NCBI RefSeq assembly: GCF_000196675.2
Contig: NC_015312.1
Span: forward strand, 3,286,001 to 3,350,000
Source: Pseudonocardia benzenivorans CB1190
Lineage (GTDB): Bacteria > Actinomycetota > Actinomycetes > Mycobacteriales > Pseudonocardiaceae
DNA: 64,000 bases
Reading direction: 5' to 3'
Below, piece by piece: positions 62,850 through 64,000 of the stretch. A model generated the notes under the pieces. That model did no database searches. It saw nothing but the letters and a program-made list of their open reading frames with translations, and was not told the DNA's origin. Position numbers and translations under genes: made by a program. How positions within the stretch are numbered: the first letter of the stretch is position 1; every line of letters begins with the position of its first letter.

Positions 62850-64000
62850 GCGGCGCTCGTCGCGCCAGGCGATCCAGTCCTTCAGCAGCCCGAGGTCGTA
62901 CCTCGGGCCGCCGACGCCGATGGTGAACAGGCCGACGCCGGCGGCGAGCAGGTCGTCGGCGACGGCGTCGGGGGCGGCCTGGACGCCCGCGGACCGGACG
63001 ATCGAGCGCGGGTCGCGGCCGACGTCGGTGCAGTGGGCGTCGAGCACCCGGCTCTTGTGCGCGATCGTCTCGGCGTCGCCGAAGCCGTGCCAGATGTCGG
63101 CGTACTCGGCCGTGCAGCGCAGCGTCTTCTTCTCACCGCCGCCGCCGACGAGGATCGGGATGTCGCGCGTCGGCGGCGGGTTGAGCCGCTCCCAGCGCGA
63201 GCGGATCCGGGGCAGCGCGTCGGCCAGCCCGGCCAGCCTCGAGCCCGCGGTGCCGAAGTCGTAGCCGTACTCGTCGAAGTCGCGGCGGAACCAGCCGGCA
63301 CCGATCCCGAGGATCAGCCGGCCGCCGCTGATGTGGTCGACGGTGCGGGCCATGTCGGCCAGCAGCTCGGGGTTGCGGTAGCCGTTGCACGTCACCAGGG
63401 CGCCGATCTCGACGCGCGACGTGGCCTCCGCCCAGGCCCCGAGCATGGTCCAGCACTCGAAGTGCTTGCCGTCGGCGGCACCGCGCAGGGGGAAGAAATG
63501 GTCCCAGTTGAAGACGATGTCGACGCCCGCCTCCTCGGCCTCCGCGACCGCGTCGCGGATGCGGCCGTAGTCGGCGTGCTGGGGCTGCAGCTGCACCCCG
63601 ACACGCAGGGCGGGCCGCCCGTCCGTCGTGGCGGTGGCCGCCTCCGGTGCGGTCGCCGCGGTCACGACGGCACGCCCGCGCGGACGGACGGCGGCCACCG
63701 CGTCGGGATGGAAGCGGCGGACCAGCAACCGGTCGAGCGCCCGGGCGCCGAACGCCAGGCCCAGGAACAGCACGGCGATGACGACGCAGTTCAGCGCGAC
63801 GCGCGCGTAGCCGAGCGCGCCGACGTCGACGAACGGGTACGGGTACCAGGCGGGGAACGGGCTCCAGTCGACGAGGGCGCCACGGGTCAGCGTGAACGCC
63901 AGCCACGCCAGGGGGTAGATCGTCGAGAGCAGCACCGTCGGGGTGTCGACGGCCCCGCGCGGCCCGAACAGCAGCCACCCCAGCACGGCCATGGCGGGGA
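62844..64000 (-). CDS. Pr6Pr-like membrane domain fused to LLM-class F420-dependent oxidoreductase (5' end outside window)
   Basis: At least 382 residues are in one frame, continuing past the window edge. The visible N-terminal 90 residues are membrane segments with VLGWLLFGPRGAVDTPTVLL, LAWLAFTLTRGALVDW and YPYPFVDVGALGYARVALN, as in Pr6Pr-family membrane proteins. A linker of about 35 residues (Ala/Thr/Arg-rich) leads to a luciferase-like domain from about 127 of this part (RVGVQLQPQHADYGRIRDAV, GRLILGIGAGWFRRDFDEYG). GTG codons in the linker might start a separate soluble protein, but no stop codon divides the two parts. Confidence 0.75.
   Translation of the reverse strand, partial: PAMAVLGWLLFGPRGAVDTPTVLLSTIYPLAWLAFTLTRGALVDWSPFPAWYPYPFVDVGALGYARVALNCVVIAVLFLGLAFGARALDRLLVRRFHPDAVAAVRPRGRAVVTAATAPEAATATTDGRPALRVGVQLQPQHADYGRIRDAVAEAEEAGVDIVFNWDHFFPLRGAADGKHFECWTMLGAWAEATSRVEIGALVTCNGYRNPELLADMARTVDHISGGRLILGIGAGWFRRDFDEYGYDFGTAGSRLAGLADALPRIRSRWERLNPPPTRDIPILVGGGGEKKTLRCTAEYADIWHGFGDAETIAHKSRVLDAHCTDVGRDPRSIVRSAGVQAAPDAVADDLLAAGVGLFTIGVGGPRYDLGLLKDWIAWRDERRG

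Overview
The window is high-GC DNA with many GTG starts, ATGA and GTGA stop/start overlaps, and genes for mycothiol-type and F420-type chemistry. It comes from an actinobacterium, and my inference is a Pseudonocardia-like member of the Pseudonocardiaceae. No rRNA, tRNA, CRISPR array or phage structural gene is visible.

Left part (1-22 kb), accessory catabolic region. It opens with a decayed thiolase (1-349) and one of two 976-bp IS982-type insertion sequences (517-1492 and 12721-13696, opposite orientation, each flanked by CTAG). Between them is a ring or amide catabolism locus: an NCS1 permease and an N-acyl-D-amino-acid deacylase on the plus strand face a minus-strand set of DUF917 protein, HyuA-type ATPase and PucR regulator. 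A 470-bp divergent control region (9281-9750) follows. It precedes an HpaB-type flavin monooxygenase and an F420-reductase-like dehydrogenase. Next is a large STAND/TPR/SARP-type regulator that the second IS copy has split exactly at a CTAG. Then comes a tight run of HpaC-type flavin reductase, catechol 1,2-dioxygenase, muconate cycloisomerase, muconolactone isomerase, VOC protein, an esterase-luciferase-domain fusion and a kinase-less FAD synthetase. Together these could hydroxylate a phenol to a catechol, cleave it by the ortho route and supply the flavin.

Middle (22-41 kb), mostly housekeeping or conserved actinobacterial genes: cystathionine beta-synthase, methyltransferase, formamidase, SDR, epoxide hydrolase, a BtuF-like protein, an AbrB-type membrane protein and an ABC exporter. 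A coupled pair of paralogous low-complexity proteins lies beside a CRP-like site. An encapsulin nanocompartment sits with a hemerythrin cargo that carries the loading peptide. Two DUF1990-like proteins, a PEBP protein, a Na+/H+ antiporter, a probable leaderless 47-residue ORF under a promoter with an operator, a FabG-like SDR and a TetR regulator complete this stretch.

Right part (41-64 kb): the cydABDC operon for cytochrome bd oxidase, with two tandem operator-like palindromes at cydA, diverges from mutA-mutB-meaB (methylmalonyl-CoA mutase and its chaperone GTPase). After these come a YihY/BrkB protein, HpaI-type aldolase, YdjM-type membrane protein, a DUF1932 dehydrogenase, a P450 with a perfect palindrome upstream, a DUF1254/DUF1214 protein, a methyltransferase remnant, a mycothiol-dependent isomerase-family protein and an HSL-type esterase. 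The window ends inside a gene that fuses a Pr6Pr-like membrane domain to an F420-dependent luciferase-like oxidoreductase.

No wholly new system is proven here. The strongest leads are the IS-split regulator of the phenol/catechol cluster, two protein fusions (esterase-luciferase domain, Pr6Pr-LLM), a covarying 39-bp hairpin present twice at gene 3' ends, the leaderless small ORF, and the paired cyd operators.
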